Shown here in pieces: positions 6,024 to 6,848 of a stretch of DNA of 6,848 nt. How positions within the stretch are numbered: the first letter of the stretch is position 1; the number at the start of each line of letters is the position of its first letter. The position numbers and the translations under genes were made by a program. The DNA is from an uncultured Pseudogracilibacillus sp. (GTDB taxonomy: Bacteria > Bacillota > Bacilli > Bacillales > Amphibacillaceae): positions 1-6,848 of the forward strand of contig CALJVC010000074.1 of NCBI GenBank assembly GCA_937974845.1. The letters run 5' to 3'. The notes beneath the pieces are model-generated. The model made no database searches, was not told the origin of the DNA, and was given only the letters and a program-made list of their open reading frames with translations.

Positions 6024-6737
6024 TTGAAGCTAAAAAAGTTTTTATCCTTGATGGTTGTGACCTTTTTATTTTTAACGGGTTGTCAAATGGGAACAAAAGA
6101 TACAGCCCGAGAAAATCAGTCCCCTTTAGAAGAAACGCGTTATTCGAGAGATGATCGAGGAATGAGCGATCGTATCTCGAACAATATGCGTACGAACGAT
6201 GGGATGCAGACCGATACACGCCGGACGAGCGAACGCTCAGGCACACGTTATGAAGTAGCGGAGAAGGCGGCTAATCGAATTGTTAAGGAAGTCGACCAAA
6301 TTGGCCAGGCTTATGTTTTAACTTCGCAAAAGAATGCTTATGTAGCGGCAACGTTAAAGGATAGCGGTCGCACGAAGAAAAAGAAACAAGATCGTTCGAT
6401 GAAGGCGAAGGATATGACTAACGTCAAAGCCGATGACCGTATAAAAGGTGAAAACATGACTACAGGAGATGCTGCGAATAAGCGTGACCGTATGGATTCG
6501 ATGGACCGTCGAAACTATCGTGGCGATGATTTATCTCAAGAAGTAAAGAAGGAAATCGCCAAGATTGTAAAAGAGACGGATAAAAATATTGAGAACGTCT
6601 ACGTCACGACGAGTCCGGATTTCTTTAATTTAGCGACAGATTATGTCGATGATTTTAAAAACGGTCGTCCGATCGAAGGTTTCTTTGATCAAATTGGTAA
6701 TATGATCGACCGTGTCTTTCCACAAAACCAGCGATAG
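6024..6737 (+). CDS. YhcN/YlaJ-family sporulation lipoprotein
   Basis: Read from TTG 6024, the product has 237 residues. It begins with a lipoprotein signal peptide: a KLKK positive start, a hydrophobic core (6-17) and the lipobox LTGC with lipidated Cys20, so it should be anchored on the outer face of a membrane. A polar linker (21-74) leads to two related halves typical of the YhcN/YlaJ family: about 75-111 (AANRIVKEVDQIGQAYVLTS) and about 168-237 (IAKIVKETDKNIENVYVTTS, ending in EGFFDQIGNMIDRVFP). Between them lies a highly charged segment of about 55 residues rich in Lys, Arg, Asp and Met (112-167), probably disordered. YhcN family members are made in the forespore and found in spores, with possible roles in germination or outgrowth. 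A predicted sigma-G promoter and a strong terminator mark this as a single-gene unit. Which paralogue (YhcN, YlaJ, YutC) it represents is not settled, so no symbol is given. Confidence 0.85.
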   Translation: MKLKKFLSLMVVTFLFLTGCQMGTKDTARENQSPLEETRYSRDDRGMSDRISNNMRTNDGMQTDTRRTSERSGTRYEVAEKAANRIVKEVDQIGQAYVLTSQKNAYVAATLKDSGRTKKKKQDRSMKAKDMTNVKADDRIKGENMTTGDAANKRDRMDSMDRRNYRGDDLSQEVKKEIAKIVKETDKNIENVYVTTSPDFFNLATDYVDDFKNGRPIEGFFDQIGNMIDRVFPQNQR

Positions 6738-6765
6738 TACGTTGGCTCGAACCGGTTATATTGAC

Positions 6766-6806
6766 CAATGAAAGACAGTAGTAACTACTGTCTTTCATTG
6801 TTTTTT
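6766..6806 (+). terminator. Intrinsic terminator of the lipoprotein gene
   Basis: A perfect 15-bp stem pairs 6766-6780 with 6786-6800 around the loop GTAAC. Six T follow directly (6801-6806), then CA and another T-run. It starts 28 nt after the stop codon. There is no matching A-run on the left side, so it should work mainly on rightward transcripts. Confidence 0.9.
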
Positions 6807-6848
6807 CATTTTTTCCTTAAGCTCTTTTATGATACGATAAACAGGCAG
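6795..6848 (-). CDS. Possible 3' end of a leftward gene running off the window
   Basis: On the minus strand, 17 codons are open from the window edge to a TGA at 6795-6797, giving a C-terminus LPVYRIIKELKEKMKKQ. The Lys/Glu-rich amphipathic ending is typical of a real protein end, and a convergent neighbour would fit the position. The stop codon lies inside the right arm of the lipoprotein gene's terminator, which would be compact but not unusual. So short an open frame can arise by chance, and I do not recognise the protein. Confidence 0.35.
   Translation of the reverse strand: MPVYRIIKELKEKMKKQ

Noticed and set aside
5923..6246. Open frame of 107 codons on the minus strand
   Set aside because: It overlaps the lipoprotein gene and its promoter, has no family resemblance, and is a shadow of a gene with signal peptide, lipobox, ribosome binding site and terminator.
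6743..6753. GGCTCGAACC, similar to a tRNA T-arm
   Set aside because: No acceptor, D or anticodon arm can be formed around it; it is an isolated match between the lipoprotein stop codon and its terminator.

Overview
The window looks like chromosomal DNA from an endospore-forming member of the Bacillaceae (Bacillus or a close relative). The evidence is strong AAGGAGG-type ribosome binding sites, frequent GTG and TTG starts, a moderately AT-rich composition, and proteins resembling Bacillus YtiB, BmrC/BmrD (YheI/YheH), YhdB and YhcN. The YhcN-type spore lipoprotein, with a forespore-type promoter in front of it, is the most direct sign of sporulation. No mobile element, CRISPR array, rRNA or tRNA was found.

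Layout: a bidirectional hairpin terminator (2-52) closes an unseen gene to the left. It is followed by about 160 bp of apparently non-coding DNA and a leftward beta-carbonic anhydrase gene (212-772). A short divergent region (773-931) separates this from a rightward three-gene operon. That operon holds bmrC-like and bmrD-like ABC half-transporters, which overlap by 8 nt, and a membrane-anchored HtrA-type serine protease that starts 14 nt after bmrD. A convergent small gene (yhdB-like, 5628-5864, leftward) faces the operon. A rightward YhcN/YlaJ-type lipoprotein gene (6024-6737) follows and ends at a strong terminator (6766-6806). The last 54 bases may be the 3' end of another leftward gene.

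Function: BmrC and BmrD should form one heterodimeric multidrug exporter with one degenerate and one competent ATP site. The sequence shows this asymmetry directly: BmrC has Asp500 in place of the catalytic Glu, and BmrD has a degenerate signature motif. The co-transcribed protease has an acidic cytoplasmic tail, one membrane segment and an outside catalytic domain without PDZ, so it would act on the same membrane face as BmrD's large extracellular domain. A functional link between them is inference only. The carbonic anhydrase stands alone and carries an unusual Asp-to-Glu change in its active-site dyad.

Overall the region is mostly well-known Bacillus content. I do not see a clearly new system. 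The points worth a second look are the carbonic anhydrase substitution, the protease-transporter operon, the missing bmrB-type leader gene and the predicted sigma-G promoter.
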